A stretch of 64,000 bases of DNA from Exiguobacterium mexicanum (GCF_005960665.1 NZ_CP040676.1:1498501-1562500), one strand, 5' to 3'; positions 24,966 through 34,292 are shown, counted from the first letter of the stretch. Numbers and translations are program-made. Notes: generated by a model from the letters alone, not told the origin.

Positions 24966-26384
24966 TCAATCAAAGGAGAAGATACGAGATAAACGATGTT
25001 TCCAATCTGTCACATTTTTAGACACAATTTGAACCGACGGCGGGAATACGATCTCCCCACACACGTCGCAACAATCGGCTTGTTTGACCGGTTGTTCCGA
25101 GAAATAGTTCAACAAGTAATCGCGCCGGCACGTCTTGATGAGGGCGTAGTCCATCATCTGTCCAAGTTGACGATAGCGGGCCCGCTTTCTGTCTTTTACC
25201 CAATCGATCGCCTCGGCAAGCGTCCGCTCGGCGAGCATCTGGTTCAACAATCCCCAGACCGGGTCTTCCTCGTTCAACCGCAAAAGACGCGGCAGTTGGG
25301 CCAGACTCGTGCCGTTGTCGCGTTCCAAATACGCGAGACGGATGTCTTTGTCTTTCGGATATTGTTGGTCGATCAAAAACTGTTGGATGCGTTCGTCGCC
25401 TTCGGCATAGAGCAAGACGGCAAATGCGGGTTCGCCGTCTCGTCCGGCACGACCGATCTCTTGCATGTACGCCTCGAGCGTGGCCGGGATTTGATAATGG
25501 ATGACCGAACGGACGTTGTCTTTATTCACACCCATCCCGAACGCACTCGTACATACCATGATCGCGACTTCATCTCGCAAAAATTGCGATTGCACGAGCC
25601 GGCGGTCCTCAGTCGACATGCCACCGTGATAAAACAAGGCGTCGTCAAGATGAAGCGCGAGTGCTTCGGCTTCACGCCGTGTCGCCGTATAGATGACGGC
25701 CGGTTTCGGGACGTCATGGACGAGCTCGCTCAACCGCCGCATCTTGTCCTCGGACTCGAGACGTTCGACGATGAGTCGAATCTCGGGCCGGTTTGCCGAA
25801 TGGACGAACTGCGCCGGCGAGAACAACGCCAACTTCTCGATGATATCCCGTTTCACCGTCTCCGGGGCCGTCGCGGTGACGGCCATGCACTGCGGGCTGC
25901 CGAGTTGTTTACGCAACTCGCCTAGACGGGCATACTCGGGTCGAAACTCATGGCCCCACTGCGAAATACAGTGGGCCTCGTCGACGACGAGCATTTGAAT
26001 CCGCGTCCGAGCGAGCGCCCGCGTCACGTGCGGCACGGCGAGTTGTTCGGGCGATAAGTATAAGAAGCGATAACGCTTCAAATGGTTCAAGATGTCTTGT
26101 TTCTCCTCGAGCGTCTCCATTGATGTCAATCGCGCCACTCCCCGCTCGCCCCGTTCACGGATGTGGAGCATCTGATCTTCGATTAGCGACAAGAGCGGTG
26201 ACACGATGATGGTCAGCCCGTCATTTTTAAGATAGGACGGGAGTTGGAACGTCAACGACTTGCCCGCTCCGGTCGGCATGATCGCCAACACGTCCTGGCC
26301 GTCGGCGACCGCTTCGATCACATCCCGTTGACCGGGACGGAAGCTGTCGTAGCCGAACACCCGCTTCAACGTCTTCTCAAACAA
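24966..26384 (-). CDS. recS: RecQ-family ATP-dependent DNA helicase (RecS-like)
   Basis: 3'-5' superfamily-2 helicase. The product of 472 residues has motif 0 FGYDSFRPGQ, Walker A MPTGAGKS near 38, DEAHCISQWGHEFRPEY near 135, SAFGMGVNKDNVR near 286 and YMQEIGRAGRDG near 312. A RecQ-type zinc cluster with CRRDYLL...CCDVC lies near 430-445. It lacks an HRDC domain, as in the short RecS form, and ypbB upstream also fits recS (ypbC). TTG 26384 has GAGGTG six bases upstream; GTG 26393 overlaps that SD and is less likely. Confidence 0.9.
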   Translation of the reverse strand: MFEKTLKRVFGYDSFRPGQRDVIEAVADGQDVLAIMPTGAGKSLTFQLPSYLKNDGLTIIVSPLLSLIEDQMLHIRERGERGVARLTSMETLEEKQDILNHLKRYRFLYLSPEQLAVPHVTRALARTRIQMLVVDEAHCISQWGHEFRPEYARLGELRKQLGSPQCMAVTATAPETVKRDIIEKLALFSPAQFVHSANRPEIRLIVERLESEDKMRRLSELVHDVPKPAVIYTATRREAEALALHLDDALFYHGGMSTEDRRLVQSQFLRDEVAIMVCTSAFGMGVNKDNVRSVIHYQIPATLEAYMQEIGRAGRDGEPAFAVLLYAEGDERIQQFLIDQQYPKDKDIRLAYLERDNGTSLAQLPRLLRLNEEDPVWGLLNQMLAERTLAEAIDWVKDRKRARYRQLGQMMDYALIKTCRRDYLLNYFSEQPVKQADCCDVCGEIVFPPSVQIVSKNVTDWKHRLSRIFSFD

Positions 26385-27399
26385 ATGTCTCACCTCGTTT
26401 CAATCTCGCGAACACCAATCGGATTTGATAGTAACTGATCCCGTCGATTTGTTCAAAAATCGGCTTGAGCGCCCAGCTCGACTCGTCACGCAACTGCTCG
26501 ACTTGCTTGATTTGCTCGAGCGGAACAAATTGGTCGAGCGGGAACTCCTCTAAATACATCGCCATCTCGACGACGTGGTCTTCAATCGTACTCGTGCGCA
26601 ACCGTCGCTGGGACTGGACTTGTTGGAACGTTCGACCAGCCGAAAACTGCTCATACGACTCGCGCGCCGACAACGTCATCCGCTCGCTCGACAACCCGTG
26701 CGCGAAGCCGAGCAACTTGGCATCCCTTGGCAACTTCCACAACAGGGCGTTCCAGCCGGCCAAGAAATAGAGCCGAGCCGTGCGCGCATCGACATCGAGA
26801 AGTGAGGCGATTTGTTCATACGTGTATCCTGTCTCGAACGCACCGGTGAACCGATAGACGACGGCGGTCGCATACGGGTCCCCCACTTCTTCAAGCGCCG
26901 TTTCAAGCTCCTGGTGAAAGCTGTGGATCAGCGGTTGCCACTCCCGCTCGGTCCGGACGATCTGTTTGACCCAGCGTTCGGCCAGTCGATCGGCCTGCAC
27001 CGGATAGAACGTCCGCTCATGCTCAAGCGACATGAACGTCTGAACGAACAAACTGAGCCGCTTCCACGTCATCGTCGTATAGTCCCGATACTCACCGCCG
27101 AGACGGTCGAACAGCTCACTGACCGCCTCCGGCGAAGCGAGCATCTTCCCGGCCCCGGTCAACGTGAAGCTCGAACGGTTGAGCCAGCCTCGCTTCTCGA
27201 ACGAGGCGAGCAGTTTCTCATAGTCGTACTTCGTATAGGGGAACAATCCGAAAATTGGTTCCAAGTCATAAAAAAAGGCATCTTGCAGTGTCGTCGCCGA
27301 ACGTTTGCCGTTCAACACATGAAACAAACTGCGCTCGCTGCGCTCCCCTTTCAAGCGCTCAATCGAAAGCAACAACACCCCGTCCGCTAAATGAACCAT
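26377..27399 (-). CDS. ypbB: YpbB-like helix-turn-helix protein
   Basis: The 340-residue protein starts at ATG 27399 with GAGGAGGTGG upstream. Its C-terminal part contains a helix-turn-helix-like RLRTSTIEDHVVEMA (about 260-280), as in the YpbB family, whose gene sits upstream of the RecQ-type helicase in many Bacilli. It overlaps recS by eight bases, so the two are translationally coupled and probably act together, perhaps with YpbB as a DNA-binding helper. That last point is inference. Confidence 0.8.
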   Translation of the reverse strand: MVHLADGVLLLSIERLKGERSERSLFHVLNGKRSATTLQDAFFYDLEPIFGLFPYTKYDYEKLLASFEKRGWLNRSSFTLTGAGKMLASPEAVSELFDRLGGEYRDYTTMTWKRLSLFVQTFMSLEHERTFYPVQADRLAERWVKQIVRTEREWQPLIHSFHQELETALEEVGDPYATAVVYRFTGAFETGYTYEQIASLLDVDARTARLYFLAGWNALLWKLPRDAKLLGFAHGLSSERMTLSARESYEQFSAGRTFQQVQSQRRLRTSTIEDHVVEMAMYLEEFPLDQFVPLEQIKQVEQLRDESSWALKPIFEQIDGISYYQIRLVFARLKRGETFV

Positions 27400-27452
27400 C
27401 GTTCCACCTCCTCGGTCAAAATTATGCTTCCAAAACGTTATTCGTTTCCTCA

Positions 27453-27481
27453 TTGAAATATTTGGGTATGTAGACTACAAT
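27453..27481 (+). promoter_or_regulatory. SigA promoter of fer
   Basis: TTGAAA at 27453-27458 and TACAAT at 27476-27481 with a 17-base spacer, about 60 bases upstream of the ferredoxin start. Confidence 0.8.
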
Positions 27482-27497
27482 TACTCATAGTCAGTAG

Positions 27498-27791
<294 letters not shown>

Positions 27792-27795
27792 GAGA

Positions 27796-27824
27796 GACAT
27801 GTGTGCCTGAAGGGCGCACATGTC
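27796..27824 (+). terminator. Intrinsic terminator after fer
   Basis: An 11-base stem (GACATGTGTGC with GCGCACATGTC, one T-G pair) followed by seven T on the plus strand. Confidence 0.92.
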
Positions 27825-27829
27825 TTTTT

Positions 27830-28627
27830 TTATCGCGTCGCTTTCCGGAAACCCGCTTCACGCGCCTCTTCCTCTGTACAGAACATCTCTTCTGGGATCG
27901 TTCGCTCATAGCTCGCCCCGCCCGGAACGTGATAAATCTTCTCTCCGTCCCGATTGATATTCCCTTTAATGTCACATCCATCCGTGTCTCGTTTCGGCTG
28001 GGCCGGCTCGGTCGCCTCATGGTCGAAGCCGTTGCCGGTCACGTAGTCCTCAAGACTCCAAATCCCGAGCAATTCCTGACGCGCGGCCCGCTCGACCTCC
28101 CGAAACGCATCGACGTGTTGCGTGTTCGGCGCGTACACATAGGCGACACGCGCCAACCCGCGGCGCAACAATTCCTCGTTCAACATCGCTTCGTCATACC
28201 AGACGTAGGCGAGTGTCCGTTGATAACGATCGTAGCGCCCGACGTCATACTCGAGCGTGATCGTATCTCCTTCCGGCAGCCAACGCTCGACGAATGTTTT
28301 CGCATCCTCCCCGAACGGTTGGACCGGCAGCGTCGGATGGCTCGTCTCTGGCGTATCGACGAGCAAGAGACGAATCGATTCGGTCGCCCCGTTCTCAAAC
28401 TCGACTTTGAGCGTATCTCCGTCGATGACGCGGTCGAGCGTGACCGTCTCGGTCTTGCCGAGCGGCCGTGCGACTTGTTGCGCGACCGACGCCGACGGAA
28501 AATCGGCCTCGAGTTCGACGAGCGATTCTGGCGGGTCGATTTGTTCGGCGAACCAGTCGTCGACGGAGCATCCCGCGAGCGAGATGCTCAGCACGACGGC
28601 GATCAGCAGTTGCCACCATTTTTTCAA
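27830..28627 (-). CDS. Lipoprotein thermonuclease (SNase-like)
   Basis: The 265-residue protein starts at TTG 28627 with a lipoprotein signal (WWQLLIAVVLSISLAGC). The central staphylococcal-nuclease domain (about 60-195) has DRVIDGDTLKV, RLLLVDTPET and GRYDRYQRTLAYVWY, supplying the calcium-binding and catalytic Asp, Arg and Glu. A short C-terminal module, GCDIKGNIN...EKIYHVPGG...FCTEEEAREAGFR, resembles the metal-binding tail of many surface nucleases. It should cut DNA or RNA at the cell surface. Upstream codons to 28819 run through a terminator and are rejected. Confidence 0.88.
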   Translation of the reverse strand: MKKWWQLLIAVVLSISLAGCSVDDWFAEQIDPPESLVELEADFPSASVAQQVARPLGKTETVTLDRVIDGDTLKVEFENGATESIRLLLVDTPETSHPTLPVQPFGEDAKTFVERWLPEGDTITLEYDVGRYDRYQRTLAYVWYDEAMLNEELLRRGLARVAYVYAPNTQHVDAFREVERAARQELLGIWSLEDYVTGNGFDHEATEPAQPKRDTDGCDIKGNINRDGEKIYHVPGGASYERTIPEEMFCTEEEAREAGFRKATR

Positions 28628-28645
28628 TTGTCTCACCTCTACACC

Positions 28646-28651
28646 AGTATA
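28646..28651 (-). promoter_or_regulatory. Candidate extended -10 promoter of the nuclease gene
   Basis: TATACT preceded by TGT on the minus strand, directly beyond the T run of the preceding terminator and about 20 bases before the nuclease start. No good -35 element is visible. Confidence 0.4.
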
Positions 28652-28658
28652 ACAAAAA

Positions 28659-28688
28659 AGGTTGTTTGACTTAAGCGTCAAACAACCT
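28659..28688 (-). terminator. Intrinsic terminator after nupQ
   Basis: An 11-base perfect stem (AGGTTGTTTGA with TCAAACAACCT), eight-base loop and six T on the minus strand. Confidence 0.93.
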
Positions 28689-28718
28689 GGATGAAATGGA
28701 CATTTGTCCTTTTGATGA

Positions 28719-29678
28719 TTAGCGTTTCCCTTTAATATATGGGATACCGACCGATTTCGGTGCATCCGCACGTCCGACGACACCTGCGAGAGCAAGGATC
28801 GTGAGCGCATACGGCGCAATCAAGAGCAACACTTGCGGCACGTTGCTGATGACCGGCAAGTTGCTACCGATGATCGACAACGCTTGGGCGAATCCGAAGA
28901 ACAGACCGGCACCGAGCGCGCCGAGCGGATTCCACTTCCCGAAAATCATGGCGGCGATGGCCAAGAAACCTTGACCGACGATCGTCGTCCCGCTGAAGTT
29001 TGTCGTGACGGTGACAGCGTACACTGCACCAGCGAGTCCGCCGAACGCTCCTGAGAGCATGACGCCCATGAAGCGCATTTTCGTGACGTTGATCCCCATC
29101 GTGTCAGCCGCCATCGGGTGTTCCCCGACCGAACGGAGACGAAGACCGAACGGTGTCTTGAAGATGACGAACCAGACGACGAACGCGAGAATGATCGCGA
29201 TGAACGACGTATACTGCACGTTGATGAAGAACATGCGAAGCACCGGGATATCCGATAGAATCGGCACGTTCTCTTTGGCAATCCGAAACTCGATGAAGTC
29301 GGTCTGCCCTTTGTTGTAAAGCACACGGACGACGAAGATGGCGAGTCCGATTGCGAGCATGTTGATCGCGACCCCGAGTACCGTCTGATCAGCCCGCCAA
29401 AGGATGGCCGGCACCGCCAAGAAGAGCGAGAAGAGCGCACCGACGACCATAGCGACCAAAAGTGAGATCCATGGACTGAGACCGCCCAGCCCCATATCTG
29501 TCAACGTGAGCGTCGTGATAATTCCTGTCGCAGCACCGATGACCATGATGCCTTCTAAGGCGATGTTGACGACACCCGAACGTTCACTGAAGATGCCGCC
29601 GAGCGCCGCGATGATGAGTGGAGTCGCATAGGCTAAGGCAACCGGCACGACGATGTAGAGGACTTCTAAGAAGCTCAT
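28719..29678 (-). CDS. nupQ: Nucleoside ABC transporter permease (NupQ-like)
   Basis: Membrane permease of 319 residues with about eight to ten hydrophobic segments, of the BPD_transp_2 family used by BMP-type nucleoside importers. GVVNIALEGIMVIGA lies near residue 34 and GEHPMAADTMGINV near 196, the loop that meets the ATPase. Its ATG overlaps the nupP stop (ATGA). Last gene of the transporter operon and followed by a strong terminator. Guanosine or other nucleoside specificity is inferred from the family. Confidence 0.88.
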   Translation of the reverse strand: MSFLEVLYIVVPVALAYATPLIIAALGGIFSERSGVVNIALEGIMVIGAATGIITTLTLTDMGLGGLSPWISLLVAMVVGALFSLFLAVPAILWRADQTVLGVAINMLAIGLAIFVVRVLYNKGQTDFIEFRIAKENVPILSDIPVLRMFFINVQYTSFIAIILAFVVWFVIFKTPFGLRLRSVGEHPMAADTMGINVTKMRFMGVMLSGAFGGLAGAVYAVTVTTNFSGTTIVGQGFLAIAAMIFGKWNPLGALGAGLFFGFAQALSIIGSNLPVISNVPQVLLLIAPYALTILALAGVVGRADAPKSVGIPYIKGKR

Positions 29679-30739
29679 TTTTTCTCCACTCCTTTCTTAC
29701 GATTTCCTTTGAATTTGTCAATCACGTAGTTAAAGGCGTAACCTGAAGCCACGAAGATGACAATCGCGGCGATGATGACTTTGACGAGCTCAGATGGGAT
29801 GTTCGCACCGAGCTGCATCGCGAGTCCGCCGATATTGAGTCCAGCGAACAAGATAGCTGCCAAGACGACACCGACGGCCGTGTTCGCACCGAGGAGCGCG
29901 ACGGCGATCCCGTCAAAACCGACTCCGGTGAACGAGGCGCTGAGCGTCATGCCGTTGAACGTACCGAGACCTTCCATCGCCCCTGCGAGTCCTGCGAACA
30001 TACCCGAGATGACGAATGAGAGAATGATGTTCCGGTTGACGCTCATTCCTGCGTACTGTGATGCGTGTTTGTTGAAACCGACGGCACGAAGCTCATAACC
30101 GAGCGTCGTCCGTTGCAAGATGTAGTAATAGACGATCGCTGCGAGCACGGCGATGAGGACACCCCAATGCAAGCGCGAGAACGTCGTCAATTCTTGAAGC
30201 ATCGGTGACGCGAGCGACGCCGAATCTTTAATGGATTCGGTGCGTTCGTTCGTTACCCCGATGACACTGCGCAAAATCGCATTCGTCGTGTACAAGGCGA
30301 TATAGTTCATCATGATCGATGTGATAACTTCGTGGACGTGGAACTTGGCTTTCAAGAAACCAGGTACGAACGCCCAGAGCGCTGCTGCGAACATGGCCGC
30401 GAGAAGCGCGAGCGGCAAGTGGATGAACATCGGCAAGTCAAAGTTGATCCCGACATACACCGCTGCCACCCAGCCAATCAACACTTGGCCTTCGACGCCG
30501 ATGTTGAAGAGGCCGGTCCGGAACGCGAACGCGACGGCCAAACCTGAGAAGATGAGCGGTGCCGCGGCGCGAAGCGTCTCACCGATTGCGTACGGGCTGC
30601 CGACCATGCCTTCAAACAGTGACGAGAACCCTCGAATCGGGTCATAGCCACCGATGAGCATGACGATCGCCCCGATGAGGAGACCCATCAAAATCGACAA
30701 GAGTGGGATGAGCAGTCGATTAAAACTTAGCTTATTCAT
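29675..30739 (-). CDS. nupP: Nucleoside ABC transporter permease (NupP-like)
   Basis: Second permease, 354 residues, with an N-terminal helix and FRTGLFNIGVEGQVLIGW near residue 74, plus GFNKHASQYAGMSVNRN near 226 as the ATPase-coupling loop. It overlaps both neighbours by ATGA four-base overlaps (nupO upstream, nupQ downstream), so stoichiometric translation is likely. The pair of unlike permeases is typical of the YufP/YufQ class. Confidence 0.88.
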   Translation of the reverse strand: MNKLSFNRLLIPLLSILMGLLIGAIVMLIGGYDPIRGFSSLFEGMVGSPYAIGETLRAAAPLIFSGLAVAFAFRTGLFNIGVEGQVLIGWVAAVYVGINFDLPMFIHLPLALLAAMFAAALWAFVPGFLKAKFHVHEVITSIMMNYIALYTTNAILRSVIGVTNERTESIKDSASLASPMLQELTTFSRLHWGVLIAVLAAIVYYYILQRTTLGYELRAVGFNKHASQYAGMSVNRNIILSFVISGMFAGLAGAMEGLGTFNGMTLSASFTGVGFDGIAVALLGANTAVGVVLAAILFAGLNIGGLAMQLGANIPSELVKVIIAAIVIFVASGYAFNYVIDKFKGNRKKGVEKK

Positions 30740-32262
30740 ACTGTTTCTTCTCCTCTCTTACCGCCGGCCATCAAGAAGCCGAGTTCCTGCTCCGTCGTTT
30801 CTTTCGGATCACGGATTCCGACAATCTTCCCTTCATACAAGACGGCGATTCGGTCCGCGACGTGTAAAATCTCTTCGAGCTCGAACGAGATCAACAAGAC
30901 GGCGCGTCCTTTTTCACGCTCTTTGATGAGCTGTTCATGAATGAATTCGATTGCCCCGACGTCAAGACCTCGCGTCGGTTGCGCCGCGATCAACAAGTCA
31001 GGTGACCGGTCGACTTCACGGGCGATGATGGCTTTCTGTTGGTTACCACCCGACAAGGCACGGGCAGGTACGTCGACCGATGGAGTTCGGACGTCAAACT
31101 TCTCAATCAACGCTTTCGCTTTCTCAGCCACGGCTTTATAGTTCATCAAACCGCGCTTCGAGAACGGCTCTTTATAATACGTTTGGAGCACCATGTTGTC
31201 GCGAATCGTATAATCGAGGACGAGGCCATGTTTATGCCGGTCTTGCGGGATGTGGCCGACACCAGACTCCGTCACTTTGCGCGGCGTGAACCCGGTCACG
31301 TCTTTCCCGTTCAACATTACTTTTCCAGACTCGGGTTTCTTCAAGCCCGAGATGGCTTCAATCAATTCGGTCTGTCCGTTCCCGTCAATCCCGGCAATCC
31401 CGAGGATTTCCCCTGAACGAATCTGTAAATCCAAGCCGTCGACGGCTTTGAGCCCGCGACTGTCTTTGACGACGAGTTTTTGGACGTCGAGGACGACTTG
31501 CTGTGGATCTGCCTTGGAATATTCCGCATCAAAGTTAACTTCACGTCCGACCATCATTTCAGCCAAACGGTCTTCGTTGACCGTCTCATCGATATCGACG
31601 GTGCCGATATAACGTCCGCGACGGATGACCGTACAGCGATCGGCAACTTGCATGATCTCTTTCAGTTTATGCGTGATCAAGATGATCGATTTGCCTTCTT
31701 CAATCAAACGCTTCATGATTTGAATGAGTTCTTGAATCTCTTGTGGCGTCAATACAGCGGTCGGCTCGTCAAAAATCAAGATCTCAGCGCCCCGATAGAG
31801 CGTCTTCAAAATTTCAACACGTTGTTGCATCCCGACCGAGATATCTTCGATTTTGGCATCCGGATCAATGCGGAGGCCGTATTGTTCCGAGATGTCCATC
31901 ACTTTTTTACGCGCCGTCGCCCGGTCGACCGTCAATCCACTCTTTGGCTCTGAGCCGAGGATGATGTTCTCGGTCACAGTGAACTTCTCGACGAGCATGA
32001 AGTGTTGGTGTACCATACCGATTCCAAGGTCGTTGGCGATGTTCGGATTCTCAATGTTCACTTTCTCCCCGCGCACGCGGATCTCCCCGCCTTCCGGCTG
32101 ATAAAGACCGAATAGGACGTTCATGAGCGTCGATTTTCCGGCACCGTTCTCGCCGAGCAACGCATGAATCTCGCCTTTGCGCAATTGGAGGGTGATATTG
32201 TCGTTGGCAACGAACGTTCCGAACTCTTTGCGAATATTGAGCATTTCAATTACATATTCCAA
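30736..32262 (-). CDS. nupO: Nucleoside ABC transporter ATPase (NupO-like, duplicated)
   Basis: The 508-residue protein has two ABC cassettes. The first has Walker A GENGAGKST near residue 37, signature ISVGMQQR near 142 and Walker B ILIFDEPTAVL. The second has GIDGNGQTE near 292, a degenerate Walker A without the GKST end, and signature LSGGNQQK near 405 with an altered Walker B, LLIAAQPTRGLD. This asymmetry is usual for the sugar/nucleoside subfamily. The start is TTG 32262 with GGGGTGG six bases upstream. It drives the two permeases encoded downstream. Confidence 0.9.
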   Translation of the reverse strand: MEYVIEMLNIRKEFGTFVANDNITLQLRKGEIHALLGENGAGKSTLMNVLFGLYQPEGGEIRVRGEKVNIENPNIANDLGIGMVHQHFMLVEKFTVTENIILGSEPKSGLTVDRATARKKVMDISEQYGLRIDPDAKIEDISVGMQQRVEILKTLYRGAEILIFDEPTAVLTPQEIQELIQIMKRLIEEGKSIILITHKLKEIMQVADRCTVIRRGRYIGTVDIDETVNEDRLAEMMVGREVNFDAEYSKADPQQVVLDVQKLVVKDSRGLKAVDGLDLQIRSGEILGIAGIDGNGQTELIEAISGLKKPESGKVMLNGKDVTGFTPRKVTESGVGHIPQDRHKHGLVLDYTIRDNMVLQTYYKEPFSKRGLMNYKAVAEKAKALIEKFDVRTPSVDVPARALSGGNQQKAIIAREVDRSPDLLIAAQPTRGLDVGAIEFIHEQLIKEREKGRAVLLISFELEEILHVADRIAVLYEGKIVGIRDPKETTEQELGFLMAGGKRGEETV

Positions 32263-32289
32263 GAAAGTCCACCCCTAACTTTAAGTAAA

Positions 32290-32310
32290 GGGAGACCGCA
32301 TGGGTCCCCC
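32290..32310 (-). terminator. Weak hairpin between nupN and nupO
   Basis: GGGGGACC-CATGC-GGTCTCCC stem followed by TTTACTT on the minus strand. The short T run suggests partial termination, lowering transporter-core output relative to the binding protein. Confidence 0.6.
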
Positions 32311-32323
32311 CTAACTCAATGAA

Positions 32324-33409
32324 TTATTTTACTGTTTTCATGAACTCTTCGAACTCAGCGTCAGTCGCTGGAGCCGTGATGTCTCCATCGATCAACTGTT
32401 GACGGTACTCATCAACTTTTGTGAGGACGTCAGCTGCAACGTTCTTATCCGAAGTCTCAGCAATCCCTACGCCATCATCTTTCAACGAGAACTCAACGAT
32501 TTCGCCGGCAGGGAACTTATCTTCCATTGCAAGTTTCGATACTTCGTAAGTAGCCGTGTCAACACGTTTTACCATTGAAGTAAGCGTTACGTTTTCTGGA
32601 AGACCTTCTTCGTACTGGTCACGGTCAACACCGATGACCCATACATCTTCGCCGTTCTTCTTACGGTTTTTCGCTTCTGTGAATACCCCTACCCCTGTAC
32701 CACCTGCTGCGTGATACACGATATCAGAACCTGCTCCATACATACCCGAAGCGATGGCTGTACCTTTTTCAGCTGAGTTGAAGTCTTCCGCGTACTTCAC
32801 GTCGATTGTCGCATCCGGGTTAACGGCCATGACGCCAGCTTTATAACCGTTCTCGAACTTCTTGATCAAGTCAGACTCAACGCCGCCGACGAATCCAACT
32901 TTGTCAGTTTTCGTAGTAAGACCTGCGACAACACCGACGAGGAACGAACCTTCTTGCTCTTTGAACGTGATCGATGCGACGTTCGGTGCATCAACGACCA
33001 TATCGACGAGCGCGAAGTTGTTGTCTGGGAACTGTTCAGCAACTTTTTGGATGTCTTCTCCCATCAAGAAGCCGATTCCGTAAATCAAGTCGAAGTTATC
33101 GCGTGCCAATTGCTGCAAGTTCGGCTGGTAGTCCGCTTGTTTCGATGATTGAAGATATTTGAAGCCTTCGTTTTCAGTCAAGCTGTTGTCTTTCCCGAAC
33201 TTCGTAAGACCTTCCCAAGCTGATTGGTTGAACGATTTATCGTCGACACCGCCAGTATCGGTTACCATCGCTACTTTGAAGTCGCTACCTTCGCCGCCGC
33301 CTTCGTTGTTTGAAGCACCTTCATTGTCATCCCCGCCACATGCTGCGAGTACTGTTGAGAGTGTGAGACCTGCTGCTAAAGCTGAGAGAATCGTTTTTTT
33401 CTTGTTCAT
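32324..33409 (-). CDS. nupN: BMP-family nucleoside-binding lipoprotein (NupN-like)
   Basis: Extracellular substrate-binding lipoprotein of 361 residues. The signal ends in the lipobox LAAC, followed by a Gly/Glu/Asn-rich linker and a BMP/PnrA fold: VAMVTDTGGVDDKSFNQSAWEGL near residue 46, DLIYGIGF near 107, VGFVGGVESDLIKKF near 166 and VIGVDRDQY near 245. The first gene of the operon, with its own promoter and an upstream cre site. Purine-nucleoside binding is inferred from the family. Confidence 0.9.
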   Translation of the reverse strand: MNKKKTILSALAAGLTLSTVLAACGGDDNEGASNNEGGGEGSDFKVAMVTDTGGVDDKSFNQSAWEGLTKFGKDNSLTENEGFKYLQSSKQADYQPNLQQLARDNFDLIYGIGFLMGEDIQKVAEQFPDNNFALVDMVVDAPNVASITFKEQEGSFLVGVVAGLTTKTDKVGFVGGVESDLIKKFENGYKAGVMAVNPDATIDVKYAEDFNSAEKGTAIASGMYGAGSDIVYHAAGGTGVGVFTEAKNRKKNGEDVWVIGVDRDQYEEGLPENVTLTSMVKRVDTATYEVSKLAMEDKFPAGEIVEFSLKDDGVGIAETSDKNVAADVLTKVDEYRQQLIDGDITAPATDAEFEEFMKTVK

Positions 33410-33429
33410 CGTCGTGTTTCCCCTTTCGG

Positions 33430-33457
33430 ATTATAACAATTAAGGTTGTCATGTCAT
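33430..33457 (-). promoter_or_regulatory. SigA promoter of the nup operon
   Basis: TATAAT at 33430-33435, preceded by TGT (extended -10), with ATGACA at 33452-33457 spaced by 16 bases, on the minus strand. Confidence 0.7.
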
Positions 33458-33467
33458 TAGTAGTCTT

Positions 33468-33479
33468 TACACCGGTATA
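33468..33479. promoter_or_regulatory. Palindrome TACACCGGTATA, candidate operator
   Basis: A 12-base near-perfect inverted repeat lies directly between the nup promoter and the cre site. It could bind the GntR/HutC protein encoded next door. Confidence 0.35.
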
Positions 33480-33493
33480 AGAAAGCGCTTTCA
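33480..33493 (-). promoter_or_regulatory. cre (CcpA) site upstream of the nup operon
   Basis: The minus strand reads TGAAAGCGCTTTCT, a near-perfect catabolite-responsive element, about 23 bases upstream of the nup -35 hexamer. Confidence 0.75.
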
Positions 33494-33537
33494 CGCTGTT
33501 CCCCAAAAATAACCGTTTCCGGATAAAACGAACGTGC

Positions 33538-34257
33538 TTAGACGCGTTTGCGAACGACGTGGAAGTCGAAGCGGTCCGCTCGGAAAAAGTTCGCCGAATC
33601 GAGCAGCGGTAAGTCGCTCTCATCGTAATGCAATTGTTTCAATGCCAGTAACGGTTGGTCCGTTTGAAGTTGCGTCGAAATTTCAGCGTTCACACTCGGT
33701 TCGATGTGCGTGATCGCATATGCAACCCGACGTCCTACCTCTTTTTCGAGCGCATCAAACAATGACTTTCCTTCCGTCAACGCCTTCGGATTCGAGACGA
33801 GATGGGCTGGGATTTTATCGACACAGTAGACGACTGGTGTCTCATCCGCATATCGAATCCGGACGATCCGATAAATCGGTGAGTTCGGTTCGATTTTTAA
33901 ACGCTCGGCTTCTCTCTCGGTCGCTAGAACCTTTTCGGCCACCAACACTTTCGTTCCTGGTGTCATTTTGGCGCGCATGATCATGTCCGTGACGCTGAAC
34001 AGCTCTTCAATCCCTGAAGTAAACGGGGGTTTTGAACTGATGAATGTCCCGACGCCATGTTTCCGCACGACAAATTTCTCGTCTTCGAGAATACGAAGTG
34101 CTTCCCGGAGTGTCGCTCGACTGACTCCTAGTTGCTTCGATAACTCGAATTCTGAAGGAAGTTTCTCTCCTTCACGATAGACACCATCGTCGATATCTTG
34201 CTTGATTTTCTCAATCACGCGAAGATAGAGCAAGCGATGATCGAGCTTGATCGACAT
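33538..34257 (-). CDS. GntR/HutC-family transcriptional regulator
   Basis: The 239-residue protein has a GntR winged helix at residues 8-72 (LPSEFELSKQLGVSRATLREALRIL, with RKHGVGTFI as the wing) and a C-terminal UTRA ligand domain (about 95-235, with RIVRIRYADETPVVYCVDKIP). Bacillus has GntR-type ymfC next to spoIIIE in the same position. It lies directly upstream of the nup operon, so control of nucleoside uptake is likely but unproven. ATG 34257 follows AAAGGTGG by eight bases; an in-frame GTG at 34269 is less likely. Confidence 0.85.
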   Translation of the reverse strand: MSIKLDHRLLYLRVIEKIKQDIDDGVYREGEKLPSEFELSKQLGVSRATLREALRILEDEKFVVRKHGVGTFISSKPPFTSGIEELFSVTDMIMRAKMTPGTKVLVAEKVLATEREAERLKIEPNSPIYRIVRIRYADETPVVYCVDKIPAHLVSNPKALTEGKSLFDALEKEVGRRVAYAITHIEPSVNAEISTQLQTDQPLLALKQLHYDESDLPLLDSANFFRADRFDFHVVRKRV

Positions 34258-34292
34258 GGGCCTCACCACCTTTACCTATTTCTTACCAGTGC

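Noticed and set aside
28628-28819. N-terminal extension of the thermonuclease
   Set aside because: Reads through the nupQ terminator; the lipoprotein signal must be N-terminal.
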